In this document: positions 25,123 through 39,200 of the stretch, piece after piece
Layout: each line of letters opens with the position of its first letter
Numbering within the stretch: position 1 is the stretch's first letter
NCBI GenBank assembly: GCA_025345505.1
Contig: JANVCC010000012.1
Coordinates: forward strand, 11,935,845 to 11,999,844
DNA from: Todiramphus chloris collaris
Taxonomy: Eukaryota; Chordata; Aves; Coraciiformes; Alcedinidae
Length of the DNA: 64,000 nt
Direction: 5' to 3'
Translations under genes and position numbers: made by a program
Notes under the pieces: model-generated
What the model saw: only the letters and a program-made list of their open reading frames with translations
What the model was told of the DNA's origin: nothing
Database searches by the model: none

Positions 25123-25145
25123 AAAAAAAAAAAAAAAAAAAAAAA
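25123..25145. repeat. A23 homopolymer
   Basis: 23 consecutive A on the + strand, 137 bases past the right edge of the CR1 cluster. No retrotransposon body was recognised directly before it. Confidence 0.9.
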
Positions 25146-25234
25146 GTAAAAATCTTAGATTTATTCATATTTTTGTCTGCTTCCTTAACAATTAGAAAAT
25201 CTTACATACTCTTTAACTTCTGATCTGACTTTTC

Positions 25235-25283
25235 CATTCATTCATTCATTCATTCATTCATTCATTCATTCATTCATTCATTT
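25235..25283. repeat. (CATT)12 microsatellite
   Basis: About twelve perfect CATT units; likely polymorphic in length. Confidence 0.9.
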
Positions 25284-26317
25284 TATATATGATTCTACAA
25301 ATCTTTTCATCAGAAGTAGCTCACCACAAGCTTGTTTCATCAAGTCTTAATCCTTACTCCAAATGTTATGTTGTGATTACTTTCCAGTCATGCTAAAGGG
25401 AGAAAGTTAACATCGGAAAACTTCCAAGTGGATCAAACTAGGGAAAGGGTGCTAAATAGTAATGAATCTGGGAGCAGATGGTATGAAAGTGTGAGTGTTA
25501 TGGAAAATATTTGTATTTCAATAAATATACAAGTACTAGGAGAGAAAAAAATATTTTAGTTTTGCTAATATTTTTATTTAAGCTTCATATTTTTTCTGGT
25601 AACATTCTAATATGAATATCATGATTTCCCAAGGCTGTCACTTAATACCATGAACAAATTAGAGTATCATATTAGGATGAAGTTGTTTTCCAAATCACAC
25701 TATTTAATACTCACTAGAATAGTTTTATGGCCTTTAAACATTATTTAAATATTAACTGTAGTAATGTCCTATTATCTCCGTTGCTTAAAAAATTCTTTGC
25801 TTCTCAAAAGAATTTTATTTTTCTGAATTAAAATGAACAAAAATAATTTGGACACTGAGGTATGAATGGAATTACTACATATTCAAGATAATCTAACTTG
25901 CTTATTGCAAAAATAAACTTATGTGTTCAATAAGAGCTGAACAGTAACTGTCCTTCATTGGGTTAGCCAGGTAGAAGACATGGAAAATGTGGATGGAAAA
26001 TGTAACTGCTATTTTTTGAAGCAGCCGGGATATAATATGTCAACAGTCCCATTTATTGTTAACTGTTACTGGATTTTGTGACATGAAATGTGCAAGACTT
26101 TAAAATATTTAGCATTTCAAAAATATACTTCAAAATAATGTGGAGAAATCTGATCTGTGTTCTCTGCTTAAGTAAATCATCTGGAATTGAATAAGGATGT
26201 TAGTTGATAAGTTCTTGACCAAGCAAGTTAATTTAAACTACAAATTTTCCATTCTTACATTACCTTGCATTTCAGTAAAAATACTGTCTTATTACCAAAA
26301 TATTTATAGTCTGTGGG

Positions 26318-26339
26318 AAAAAAAAAAAAAAAAAAAAAA
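26318..26339. repeat. A22 homopolymer
   Basis: 22 consecutive A, with no recognisable retroposed sequence upstream. Confidence 0.9.
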
Positions 26340-29300
26340 GTGGATTTTAAAATAAAGACTCTAAAAGACCAATAATTTTGAAATGTTTTGCTGTAAATCT
26401 CAAAGGGACATATTCAATTTATTTTGTTAGAATCTTTTATTGAAAAATATTTTTTCCCTTCCTGATTCCACCTTCCAAAGTTGACCTACATTATTTAATT
26501 ACAGGTAAGATTCTTGATTCTTAGCATTCTTCTTTGGCTCAAACATCAAGAAGGCGAAGTCATTTCAAAGGAAGACTTTAGTTACATATTCAAAAAGAAG
26601 TAGAAAAGATAACAGAAACAGATGCCATTTTCTAATATTAGGTAACAACCTGATTTATAACATAGAAAACTATCTAAAGTACTTCACAGGTACTGACATG
26701 TCATGAATATTACACTCCTCCATCATAGATTTGTTTTGGATTAAATTTTGAAATCTTGTTGTAGCTCTTATTTTTATCTATGTTCTTACCCTTTGACTTA
26801 AGTCTTATCATTCTTGGGAATACAAATCCTCTCTACATTAGTGAAACAGCAATACTTATTACAAGCAACATTCCTTTAACTTTTAGGAAGTCCTCTGAAG
26901 TATCTGAGTCTTCTTTTAATACCCTGAAATTTTTTCTATGTATTCCTTCTATCTGCTATAATCTATGCTATAATATCACTGAAACTTTGATAGAGTTTTG
27001 GGACAAGATGGCATTCTAATAAGTTTTTTGGTTGAAAATAACAATTTTTGAAAAGATCACTTTTGTCCTTTAACACATAGTCAGGGACAACTATCCACCA
27101 ATTCACGCCTCCTTGATTCTTAAAATACTATTATTGCTTTACAAGAAAATGGAACTATTTTAAATTAATATATTCTGTAAATTCTTTCTTCCCATTTTGA
27201 TGGAGGATATTAAGTCTGAAGTAAAATGTCTTTACCTGCTGTAGAACATCTGACATTAAATTAATGAGTACATAATAGTAAACAACTTGCCTAAACACCT
27301 TGTGTGTGTTGTGCTTTTGATGGTCATGTTCTTTATGCATCCATAATAAATATTTTCTAAAAGTTTTTTTCACTTATCTGGGAGGAGAAACTGGTTTTGG
27401 GGTGGTATGTCTAGGCTAAATAAAGATACTGGGTTTTGCAGCCATCTAGGAAAAGTAAGAATGTATTTAAACATAACAAAACTTTGGTTTTGCTTATTGG
27501 ATTATACTTAACTATCAGACTTTCTTCTGAGAAAATGTATGGCTAAAGCATAGGTAGTGGAATACGATACTTCAGTAGCACTGAAGAATATAAAATCTTT
27601 ATTTTCATTCTAAAAATTAATTCCAATATGAAAGCTAATTTTTAATAAGGTGCATGGATGGCAACTCATTTAGTGATGCTATAAAATTACTTCCCAGATA
27701 TAATAATGTAGTTAGATAAGGTGTATTTTAATTAGTTCAGATATGCTAAATTGGAAATAAGAGAAGACACTGATTTGGACACATGCACAGCTAAGTGTAT
27801 CGCAAGTAGGAGGGCTGCAATTTATCCACATGATAAAATACAAAAAATAAAAGCTTTTTCAGGACTATTAATAACTGACTGAGGAATCTAGTTCTAAAAA
27901 TTCTGAACAAAGGGTAAAGTAAGGAATCTCTTACACTAATTATAGTGGCATCAGTTAAATCATTAGTGCATTAAATAATATCTATACAGAGTATACTGGA
28001 ACAGTGCAAAGTATATGCTTACAGCAATCAGTGGTATTTTATAATGAGGTTTCTCAATGGAAATATGGGAATTTCAAAGCTTACTCTTACTTTCTCTTGT
28101 TAGTTACAATTTTAGATCAAAAAGTTAAAATGCCCTGGAGCTCTGGATGCCAGAGGAGATTTATGGTAGGTTGACCAGAGCATTCAGTGAGATTTGGAAG
28201 ATTTTACTGGTATTTTATAATCAGATACATTTCCAAGTGCTGGTAAGACTCTTTGTGATGATGATGAATTGCTTCAGTGTGACAGGACTAGTAAGCCTGT
28301 AATGTGTTCATACAGTGCACAGGGAAGAAATACAAGAGCTATTATGAAGATGATGCAAAAGTGCTTGGAGACCAAACACAGCCAAGGATTTTACATGCTC
28401 GGGTTAAGTTGGTATTAGGAATTCTTTGATAGTGTACATAAAGAAATTTAATTTCTATATTTCAAACAGGCAATGAAAAATTTACCGAGGCATATTCTTT
28501 GTGGTTAAGCCTGGTAGCCATCCTGGGTCTGTGAACTTTTAGCTTCCCAGTGTAAAGTAGCACTCTGCCACTTTATCTATGTTCTTAATGTTCATACTTC
28601 TTTTTTATTTTTCATTTCTAAAAAACAGTTGTAGTGGTGTTAGGCCTCTGCCAATATTCCAAGACTCTGAGCGTTTATTTGACGCATCTCCAGAAACGTG
28701 CAATAGCTGAGGTACTTCTGCAGAGATTTGTGAAATAGCACAGTTTGTTTATGTTGGCAGCAAAAAAACATGCAGAGCTTTATACAATAACAATATAGAC
28801 TTGTACATGTTCTCTGTCCCCAGAAATACTTGTGTATTGCTTAATAGTTAGTGGTCAGTTGTTTGTCCTCTTCCCTATATCTCTTGCTTGCCATTTCCCT
28901 AATCTCTGTAGCTACAGTGTCAACCATAGACCCTTTCTTGCACAGAGACAGTTTTTTGGCTGACTCCCACATCAGCTCTAATGGAGTTTGGAGGCTGTAC
29001 CTATGCTATGAGCAGGACTTTCCCTACAAAGCATCCTTCTCCCTAAGCACGGCTGCTGCGGCTGGGGAAGGACATAAGGATGTTCTGTTTTCTGGTGTTC
29101 CTAAACTCCCTTCCTGCAGCAGATCTAAGACACTTTACAGCAGGGAGATGTGAGGAGACCAGGACTGTGGGTAGCACCCCAAAGCAGAGCTTCACTTCAA
29201 GGATGTGCCAGCTTGAGGATCAGGATGTCCTTTGAATAAAACTCTGCTTACCAGCTTTTCCATCTTCTTCTCCTCCCTTCTTCCTCATTTTTTTATTTAT

Positions 29301-32300
29301 CAAGAAACATGAAAATACAACTCTGAAGAGTTACCAGTTTCTAAAAAGCAACAGTCTTGTCTGTTTTAAATTTACAGAAAAAAAAAAAAAAATCTTCAAA
29401 TACTTTAAAAAGTATTTGTCTTTAGAGACTATCATTTTTCAAGGGTGATTTTTTTTTTTCCCCATGTATAAACACATACATTCTGGGGGTCATATTTGTA
29501 TATATGCACACTAACAATAAATGTTCTGCTTCCAGAAATGCTTTGGTCTGAGCTGAGTCAATTTTAAAGATACATGGAAGCACTGATGTGGATTGAAGCA
29601 GAGTTAAGAAATTAGAGATTTTGAAGTCTCAGGGTTGACAAATGCAGCATGATGAATAAATTAATTGTGTATTATTCCTAAAACCTGAAAATTAATGCAT
29701 CAACAAATGAAACTGCAACAGAGAGATATATATAGTTTGCTGTCTCAGTTCACAGCCAGATTAATGGAAGAGTCACACAAAGAGTGACAGGACTAAACAA
29801 TTTAAAATTACTTCATTAACATTAGATGCAGAACCAAAAGTTTGCATCTAGCAGTTTTTATAGCTGTAGTTAAGATTACATAGAGGGGAAAAAAAAGTTT
29901 TGACTAAAATATAGGTTTGTATTTATGATGAGAAAGTATCTCAAGGTATTTGACACTTCAAACTTGAAATGGATTAGATACTTTGAAACCACCATAAGAG
30001 GAGCTGATTTTTTTACTTGGTTTAGGTTTTTGTTTAGTTTTAGCTTCAGGGGAAAGAGAAGGGACTAGACTCACTTTTCTCACTGCTATAGCTCTTTCTT
30101 CAGCCTCAAAAATTGTCATCTCACTTTGAAAGCCTTCAAAATTCTCTTGCAATCAACATATTTCCAACTCTTTAACCAGACTGCTTTTTTCCTCACTCCA
30201 TTTTCTATAATAAACACCAGCTACTTATTTTCATATATAAGTCCCTTACAGCCTGTTCTTCCTTCAGTTATATCTTTTTATAATCAGAACAACTCACATG
30301 ACTCACATAAGATTTTTGGGTAGTTTTTCTTATTTTTCAATTATACTTCACTTTTTCCTCCTGACAGTTTTTCTGTAAAAAACTATGTAGTCATTTCATT
30401 CCTCTTTTTCAAATCCATCAGAGTCTATCCAGAAGTTGCCTTTTGCTAAAAACTTAAGAGTCTCTTTTCTTCATAAACACAGGACTTTTCTTACTGAAAG
30501 TATTGTCATCTATGATCTGTGTTTTGCTGTTATTATATCTGGCAAAAACCTTTTCCTTACCTATATTTTCTCATTCAGTATCAACTGGTCATCTCCATCC
30601 TTCAGCTGAGTGAATATACCAATCTACTTAATCTGTGGTTTGGGAGAACTCACATCATAGTACTTTTCCCATTTCAATTTACAGAATTTGATTTAGAATA
30701 TTCCTATTAAATCAAAGTGAAATTTCTTCTAATTCCAGGGGAAAAAAAACCCAAAAAAACCAACAACACAAAAAAACAAAATACCCACAGCACTGAGCAC
30801 TTTTAAAAGTCCACTTCTTATCCTTTTTTTCAGTAAAGAAGTTACAGCTGGTGTTTATAAAGGATTGTGAACAGAATTCAAGTTTACATTTTTCAAATCT
30901 GTTGCTTCTACCAGTATATTTATTAGAAAAAAAACATAAATTGCATTGTCCCACATACTGCACTGACATTTTTAGCAAAATCACTCACACATTTCAAACA
31001 GATTGGAAAGTCGTTCAACTCAAAAGTGCAAAATATCTGGTTGTAGAGATAAATCACCACTTGTTTTAGAATAAGCATTTTAAGCCATTGTGTAAAAATG
31101 CTTATTTCCTGTCTTTTTTACTTTCTCCTCCTCTACCTCGTAATCTTTAATGAGGTGATAGGAAAAATATTCTGATTGTGAGAAACTAAAGTAAAACCCT
31201 GTAGCATTATTCAGCTTATTGAAGAGACCAGTTCTGTTGGCCTCAGGTCACTCTGCTAGTTCTGTATCTTCTAGGTTTTCCTGAGGGAAAACAGATGAAC
31301 TCTTGAGAGAAGTTTGGTACAGCTGGTAGCTATGTCAGGAAAAGTTCAGGCTTCAGGGACAGCCAGCTTGTTGGCTGACAAATGTAATTACTACTGCTTT
31401 AGTAAATGTGCATATGTCTGTAACAATGAATACATGCATTTTTATCAATAAGTTTAAAAAATTGAGATGACAGGTAAATCATTAAATATCTCTTGCTATG
31501 CATTTGAACTTCAACTTTTTGTTCAGTGACTATTCCTTTGTATTAATGTTTATAATTAAAACAAAACAGAACCAAAACAAACTATTGCTTGCATTACAAC
31601 ACTAATAATGCTTAATATAGATGCATAAACAGCCTAGTGTATGTTAAAGCACTTAGATCAAAATTTGTTGACTCCTTTGAGCCTTACTTTGAAAACAGAG
31701 GGGCTTTTTCTGAAACAAAAAGCGAGCCAAAATTTTTTAAAGGCTTTGAGTGGCTTTTTTTATACTTTCAGAGTATACTTTACATCTCTGAAAGTACTGA
31801 AAATGTAATTACTAAGAACTCTGTGTTCATAATATACACACATTATAATAGACATTTTAGAATCATTATGTTCATACTAAAAATAATATAAACAATCAAC
31901 TACTATATTTTCATTAGCCATTTTTGAGATCACAACAAATGTCAAGTCACTTTTGGTGGGATTTTTTAATTGGCTTTGTGGAGGGTTTTTTTTGTGTTTA
32001 GAGTCGCTTTCGCCTTGGCCCATAATTAAGGCTTCATTACAGTAACTTAAAGGAACAGGTTTAAATTCATGGGTTAACCCTCTTGCTGAAGATTTACTAT
32101 GATCGCTATCCATGACTTCTTCTGTGATAGTAGGGATGCTTTCCACTTTGTAAACTGTACTTTTTGTTTTCTTTCAGTGGCACTGAAAGGCCATAGGGAG
32201 ACAAAGGTTCCGTGGATGGCTGTACTATATTGTTGGAACTCAGGAACACTAACTTCCCAGAAAGTGAAATTCATTATAAGAAGTTTAAACGGATATCTCT

Positions 32301-33090
32301 GTTGCATTGCCTTTCAGCTACCAGAGAAGGAGTAGAAAGATTCCTAATTATACTAAGCTAATATGTGAAAAAAAAAAATTAAGAAAACCAGAGATACCAT
32401 GTAAGAATTACGTGAGCTGAAATTAAAGTAATTTTTCTATGACAAATCTCTTCATTTACAGAAATCGAACAAAAATTAAGAACACAATGAATCCTTAGTT
32501 ATACTGTGCAACATGAGCTACATTCTTTTAAAAAATGAAATAATTATTGTAGAAACAATATGGATTGCTTTGTATTACAGCTAAGACAAAAACTCATTTA
32601 GAAACCATTAAGACCAACACATATACAAAAGTAAAACATAAGCATAACACTGGAAGTTCAGTCCAGGAAACTCTTCTTAGCTATGGGAAAAGATGAAGCA
32701 CACCTTTCTGAAACAGTTTGGCCTGTTATTATTTCTAAATGTGGTAAACCTCCATCACTTCAGAAAAAAATTAAGAAATGCAAGAAAAAAAAAACTTAAC
32801 TAAGTTTTACAAATCACCGTGCATAACTCTTAAGTTATTAAGTGTCATGAAATTAGTAGCTGAGGACTACTGACCTATTATTGCCATGCTATGGTTCTGT
32901 ATTTCTATGCATGCACCTTTTCAGACCTCCTGAATTTGAAATTGCACTGTATTACTCTCAGAAAGACTCCAAGAAATGTACAGAGAACAAGAAGCCTCAC
33001 ATCTAGCCAAAGAGAGAAACTATACCATGAAACATATTTGGCTTTTGTAACATATACTTGCATTAAATACTGAGGGAGGAGAATGGCTCT

Positions 33091-33102
33091 GGGGGGGGGG
33101 GG
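33091..33102 (+). repeat. G12 run in a G-rich tract
   Basis: Twelve G followed by AGGGG, TGGG and AAGGG. This gives at least four G-tracts within about 30 bases, compatible with a G-quadruplex on the + strand. Confidence 0.85.
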
Positions 33103-34654
33103 AGGGGTGGGAAGGGAAAACAACAAAAAACCAATAATATCTACTCCCTAACAACAGCAATACCAAACAAAATCAATTGTCAAGTCTGTGCTTATATTCA
33201 CCCTATACCAGTACCTGTTTCCTAGCCCACAGGCTCTGTTTCCAGGCAACTCATGTATGCTTACTTCTTTCACATTAGTTACATGCTGCAAACTTCCCAG
33301 TGCATTAACCTGCAATCTTCCCTATTCCTGTAAACCCTGACTCACTTACAGTCCTTGCACACTTGCAACAATCTTGTGCAGTTTCCCTGGTAAATGTTTG
33401 TCAAAACTTAACCCTTCTAGGACTTTATCTGGGTTGTCTAGTTTATATTTATTTTAATCCTGTTTTTCACCTGCTACATCCAAGAACACTTTCCTGCCAT
33501 AGAGCTACTAGTCACAAGGCTATCTTAATTATGTTAATCACTCTCTCTCAGCTAATACAATTAATTGTAATTAGCTGATCCCTTTCCTCTTATACTTTGC
33601 TCCCCCAGGGGGATTAGGAGTTATTAAACTAGATGAATACCCAATCTCTTCTGCATGACGGTCTCCCAGGCAGGGCCTCAGGGCAGAAAGGCAGGAGGTG
33701 CATTGCTCAGGCTCTTGCCTAACCCAGCCAGAATGAACAGCAAAAGTCCCTTGAAAGGGCGTGGACTGAAAATGTGTTTCCCATCATAATCATCTTACGT
33801 GGAGGATAGAAGACATGGCACAACAGTCTGCTTAACCATTAACAAATATTTTAAGTCTGCTGTGAATTTTTGTGGAGTACTAAAATGGTGTTTGTCATTA
33901 GCACTGCTGCAGTGGCACATACTGTGGTTACTGGTGCACAGTTCCTTCTCATTCATACTGGATATGAAACTCCTCTTACATGGATGAAGCTGATTGTGTA
34001 CCACCTGGCATGCAGTGTATTCTTGTACAGTTAGATGAATCACAGAACTGCAGTCATTTACAGTAAATGAGTTGCAAAGGAATCATATCTTGTCTGACAT
34101 CATTCTGTCACCATTTTGCATTGTAGCCACGAGTGACCTCATATGTTACAGTTACTAATGATCTCATATGATATTTCTCTATAAGTACCATCATTACCCA
34201 TTGCACAGGCACATTTCTCACTGGATAGAGGTTCCAAGTGTTTTGCACAGGGGTATTTTTGATGCATAAAGCATGTGCAAAATCTACAGAGGATGCAAAT
34301 GTATTTTTTAAAATACATTGAGAAGGTAATTTGGCTATTCTGGATGACCTGGAAATACATGATGCAGCAGCACAGTAATGCTTTTTAAAAGACTGGTGTA
34401 ATGGAATAAGGAAAATAGGTGAACATTTCTCAAATGCATGCTTATCACCACTCAAATAGAGATACCTTCAACTTACTGACAAATAGAAGAAAATCAGTAA
34501 AAATACTATTAAAAAGGGAAAAGTAAAAGGACAAATGTGAAAAAATACATATAAGTAGTCCTCAATTAGCAGGGATAATGGTAGATAACAGAATAGCCTG
34601 TTCCAGTGTAAGCTTCTCAAGTTGTTACTGATCCTGTTCCTCAGTTCCTGACAT

Positions 34655-34696
34655 TTTTAGACTCAATGCAAGTACTTTTAGACTCATTGCATGTAC
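34655..34696. repeat. Two-copy 21-bp tandem duplication
   Basis: Units 34655-34675 and 34676-34696 (starting TTTTAGACTCA) differ at two positions, both A to T. A small local duplication with no known function. Confidence 0.85.
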
Positions 34697-35499
34697 AAAT
34701 GATCAGAGTAGGTATAATAATACAGTGCCAGATTTGAAAATGTACATCTGCTTACCTCATCCTGAGTCATATTCTTTGCATACTTTACCATTCCAATAAT
34801 TTTTACTGTTGTGACTGTAAGTTCAGGCTGCTGACAGTGAAAACTGCAAATGGCCATGCTCCAGGGACAGAGAACACACTCATACAGCTTAGCCTCAGGG
34901 AGGAATTTCAAATTGAAATCACAAACTGATTTGAATACTTACTGCCATAATTCATTTGTATATTTAATGACAATAAAGCAGACAAGTGTGACCTCTGTGA
35001 ATGTGACTGCAGGGAGATGTGACAGTTGCAGGTCCATAGTTTACATGTTTCAAGCAGAAGTATTGCAAATTTTAATGTTTCTTCTCATGAACAGCTTTAC
35101 AGTATTGACGTGGAGGGTGAGGGGAATGTATGTAGAATGCGAACGCAGCAGGAGACAGAAAAGATCAGCAGATCGTGTTGTGGTAGGGGTGAGTCAAGCA
35201 GAGATATACCATTGAAATTGACTAAAGATTAATTAAGAGCCCAGAACATTTGCTGAATATATGTCTGTCTCTCTGTCTGTATTTCTGTGTTGCAAAGAGA
35301 AAGCACACTCTATGTGTAAAGCCAAGCATTTATTGTTGACCTATAATTGGTGACCTAACAGGCTAAACCAAGAATCATTGATAGTCCAGATCTACTTGAT
35401 GTAGAAAAAGAAGGAATCCTACTATACAGGAAAAGTCTCAATAATATAGTAAAAATTGTTATACACAGACTTAAGTTCCTACCTCTTCTGGTGTAACGC

Positions 35500-36225
35500 T
35501 GTCAAGGTTTAGGGTCAGGGCTGTCTACTAGACCTATGACAGATGCTCTCTGATAACCCCTCTCACTCCCCAAAGGGGAAGAGAAAGGGAATAAGAGAGA
35601 GAGATTTTTAATTTAGAAAAGAAAACCAAAACATCTTTAATAAAATTAATTATAATAAAATTGAATATATACAAATATATACAAAATCAGTATGGAGCCC
35701 AGTCCCCTGATGGCAATTACATCACCGTCACTACTGACGCTCTGGTGCAGAAAGGCACAGGGGAAGTCCCAGACTGGACTCAGGCAGATGGAAGATGGAT
35801 TCAGGAACTGGATTCAGGAACACATGGATTGGGATCAAAGGCAGAATGGGCAGAATCCTCCTTGGATGCCAGCCATTGAAGAAGAGAGCTTGAACCTCAT
35901 GATCCCTCAGCTTTACACTGAATATGATGTATATGGGATGGAATCCCTTGTTGGTCAGTTTAGGGTCACCAGTCCTGTATGCTCCTCCCTGCGGCCTCTT
36001 ACTTTCTGCACCCCACAATGTGGTACACAAGATTTAGCAGTGACCTTGGTCTGCACACCAGTCCTTGGTAGTAACTCTAAATGTTGGGTGTTATCACTGC
36101 TAGAAGCAGACACTGTCTGTGAATACATGCTGTTAACTTCAGACAGTGCAGTTAGTTAGAAGAGACCGAGCTGAAAAGTAAAATCACTGAACAGAATTAG
36201 TTCTGTTCTAACTCAAACCAGGACA
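35500..36225 (-). mobile_element. ERVL-like solo LTR
   Basis: A 726-base block opens TGTCAAGGTTTAGGG on the + strand and ends CAAACCAGGACA. On the minus strand it therefore starts TGTCCTGGTTTG, as avian ERVL LTRs do. The flanks AACGC (35495-35499) and AATGC (36226-36230) match at four of five bases and differ by a CpG transition, fitting a 5-bp TSD. On the minus strand an ATTAAA polyadenylation-like signal occurs at about 35640. No internal genes are attached, so it is a solo LTR, known to form by recombination between the two LTRs of a provirus. Open frames within it are incidental. Confidence 0.88.
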
Positions 36226-39200
36226 AATGCTCACCCTTTTACTGTTCCTCTGGATCCTAATGTTGGTGGTTTCTCTAGTGGAAGTGTTATAGGGATCTGT
36301 TGGCACCTGGAGTCCTTTGCTAGTAGGAATTTGATGTTCATCTTGATGGTTTCTTCGTCCTCACACTGGAGATCTACGTGGGCTCATATTTATGTGTATG
36401 CTAACACACTTTTACATCTTGCTCTTCCTTCATTGTCCTCTGTCTCCATCTTACATTCAAATTCATTATATGGTGTATACATATGTGGGATACTTATTTT
36501 TTACTCTCTTTCTTACCCTGAAAATTGTTTTCATCCTGCTTCAGGTCTTCATTTATTTAACAGACCATTGGTGAGTTTATAGCTGTGGGTCTACCACTGC
36601 CAAAACTGTCCTTTCTCCTTTCACCTCATACCTATACCCCCCTATGCCACATCTTGTGTCTCCACTTCTTAAACCTCTGCAGTTGTACCTTGCCTTCATT
36701 TCTCTGAACTACTGCTTTATACTATCCATATAAAACCATGGTACCGTGATCAGAAGTAAAGCAAATTTGCCATAACCATTTACTCAGAAGGATAAAGAAG
36801 CTCCAGGCAGGTCAAAAAAGGTTTGCATATTACAGGGCTAAAGGGTTACAGTGTGTGATATGAAGATGTTCACTGTTTTATACTATGTGTATAGATCTAT
36901 GTAAACCTTTCTGTATATGCATATCTCCATATATACACACGTATATGTATATTAAGAGATTTCTATATGGCGTTTTTGCAGACCTGCAAGTGAAGATTGA
37001 GACTTTAAGTTTTACATTAATATTTTTACATGGTGTCAGTGTAACAAACATATTCCAGAAAATAGTTCCTTCCTCATTTCTGTGGGGAAATTACTCCATG
37101 TTCCATATTCTTTACACATTTTATAATTGCTGTAATTTGATTGCATATTGGTTATATTGTCACAAGCAGACCTAATGGAATCCACATTAACATTAATGGT
37201 TTCTAGCTCATAACACATGATAGATCACTGCTGAATTTGTCTGAAAGTATTTCTGTATAATCTGTAAATTTAATTTATTCTGAAGAGCAAAGTACATTAA
37301 TCTTAACTTACTGGGCAAAAAGATGTACATAGGTGAACTTTAGAAATAAATGTTTAGTTTACATCTTACCTTTTTAATATCTGAGAGAAAAATCTACTGT
37401 AAGGACAGACTAGTTTCAGTATGGCTTACAGTTTTCACTGCTAACCAAAAATACTGTGATGCAATGAAAACAGAATTTGTCATTAAAGCACAACCTCATG
37501 AAATAGCAGGGTATGCTGGAAATGTCGGAGCTTTGAATGATTAGTGATACAGACAGTAACAAGACGAGTCATAATTGGGACACCTGTGAGCAGGTGGAAG
37601 TTACTCAGAGATTTGGGACACAGGGGACATTACACGAAGAAAGAAATACTAGAGTGGAGGAAAGTGGAAAGAATTTAATTTAAATAAGTAAGTCTCGAAG
37701 CAGAAGTCAGGACTTAACAAAACTGTAACAGGTAGCCTGGGAGAAATTACTTACAATAGATGTGTCAGAATAGAAGAGCATGTGAAGAAGGCACCTGTCT
37801 TCTAATACAAGGCTACAGACATAGATCTTTTGCCTCTCCATTTCTGCCCTGCAAAGAAGTAATTTTTCTCCTAGGTTTGTCTGCAGAGATATGAACACTC
37901 CTAAGCCTTAGTTCAGATGAAAGAAGCCAGTTGAGCAGAGTAGTCATTAAAATGTCTAAAACTAATCTGACTTCTTTGCACTGAAATAAATTCATGAAAC
38001 ATTTATAGAAGTAGCAGAGGCAGCTGAATGAAAGAGGCATGAGTGACCTGCATGCAACAGTATGAGAAGCTGTCAGAAGCCTCATAGCCAGCGCCAGGTG
38101 TGTTTGACCATGAATGTCTTGCAGAAAGTTGTCCTGTTACCAAGAGTAAAGGAGACTTCTACTGTGCAGTAAAGTCCTCTGGGTAGCTAAAAAAATACCC
38201 ATCCAGGGAGAACAAGAATTATATTAAAATCAATGTTGAATAAAGATAGATAGTAGAAAGAAAGAAGACTAAACCCTCCCCAACCAAAAGAACAAAACAA
38301 AACAAAAACCGAAACCTAAAAAAAATCAAACCAACTCAAAAACAGAAAGAGAGAAAGTGTGTCAGCAATCCTACTCTGTATGGAAATCAATTCACTACTA
38401 GGAAGTTTGGAAAATTTTGCTCTATATACAGGCATGTACGTACCTTCTTTTACTAATAGAAATGAATCGTTCTATTAACAATAGAAAAGAGGGATGGCTG
38501 CAATGGATTGTAATGTGGATTTCTTGATGTATAGAAAATTTTAAGTGTAGGCTGTGACTTTTCCATCCATGCAGATACTTGCAGGACTCTACCTCTTTTG
38601 TTAACTTTATTTGAAACTGGAGACCTAAGGAGAAGAACTCACTAAAGAACTCATCATTGTAAATGCTTGCATTCACTGGAAAAATTAGACTGTGATAGAG
38701 GTATGAATGCTTATGAGTGTTGAGAATGACTATGGCACATATATAGGTATATTGAAATATAGGTATCTGTACATATATGAAAATACAAAAATATCTCTAT
38801 ATAAATATGCATATGTATAGTATTACATAGTTTATATACTTAATGTTAATATAATAGGGTATAATTCAGTACCTTCAGGCTCAAAAATTAATGCTTACAA
38901 AGTACTCTAAATCTTCAATTGCTACAGCAGTGATGAGTATTATGGAGAAATGTTTTGTATAAAGAAACACTGTAAGAAAAAAGATTCAGCATATTTTATT
39001 ATTATTTCAAAACTCTGGAGTTCAAAGTCAAAAAACAGTGAAAATTGTGAATAACTGTGAATTAGATAAGCTTTAGGACAAAAGTCATCATAGAGAAATC
39101 TCACTCTCCCTGTAAGAAGAAAAGGGGAAGGAAAGGAGAAAGTCCAACTCATATGTAAACTATTTTGAATGTCACTTCTTAAACTAATATGCATCATCAT

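Larger units (their letters stand above)
24986..35499. other. AT-rich unique-looking DNA without a gene
   Basis: About 10.5 kb without a recognised gene. It holds an A23 run (25123-25145), a (CATT)12 microsatellite (25235-25283), an A22 run (26318-26339), a G12 run in a G-rich segment (33091-33102) and a 21-bp tandem duplication (34655-34696). Exon-like stretches at 32178-32335 (+) and 34756-34830 (-) are discussed among the findings. A frame at 28851-29153 (+) starts with a hydrophobic stretch but resembles no family I know. Confidence 0.45.

Noticed and set aside
25123-25283. An A23 run and a (CATT)n tract read as a SINE or retrocopy tail
   Set aside because: No retroposed body, RNA polymerase III boxes or target duplication lie next to them; simple sequence is the better explanation.
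28851-29153. A 100-codon frame starting with a hydrophobic, signal-peptide-like stretch
   Set aside because: Composition turns to low-information sequence after the first 30 residues, there are no splice or promoter signals, and no family is recognised.
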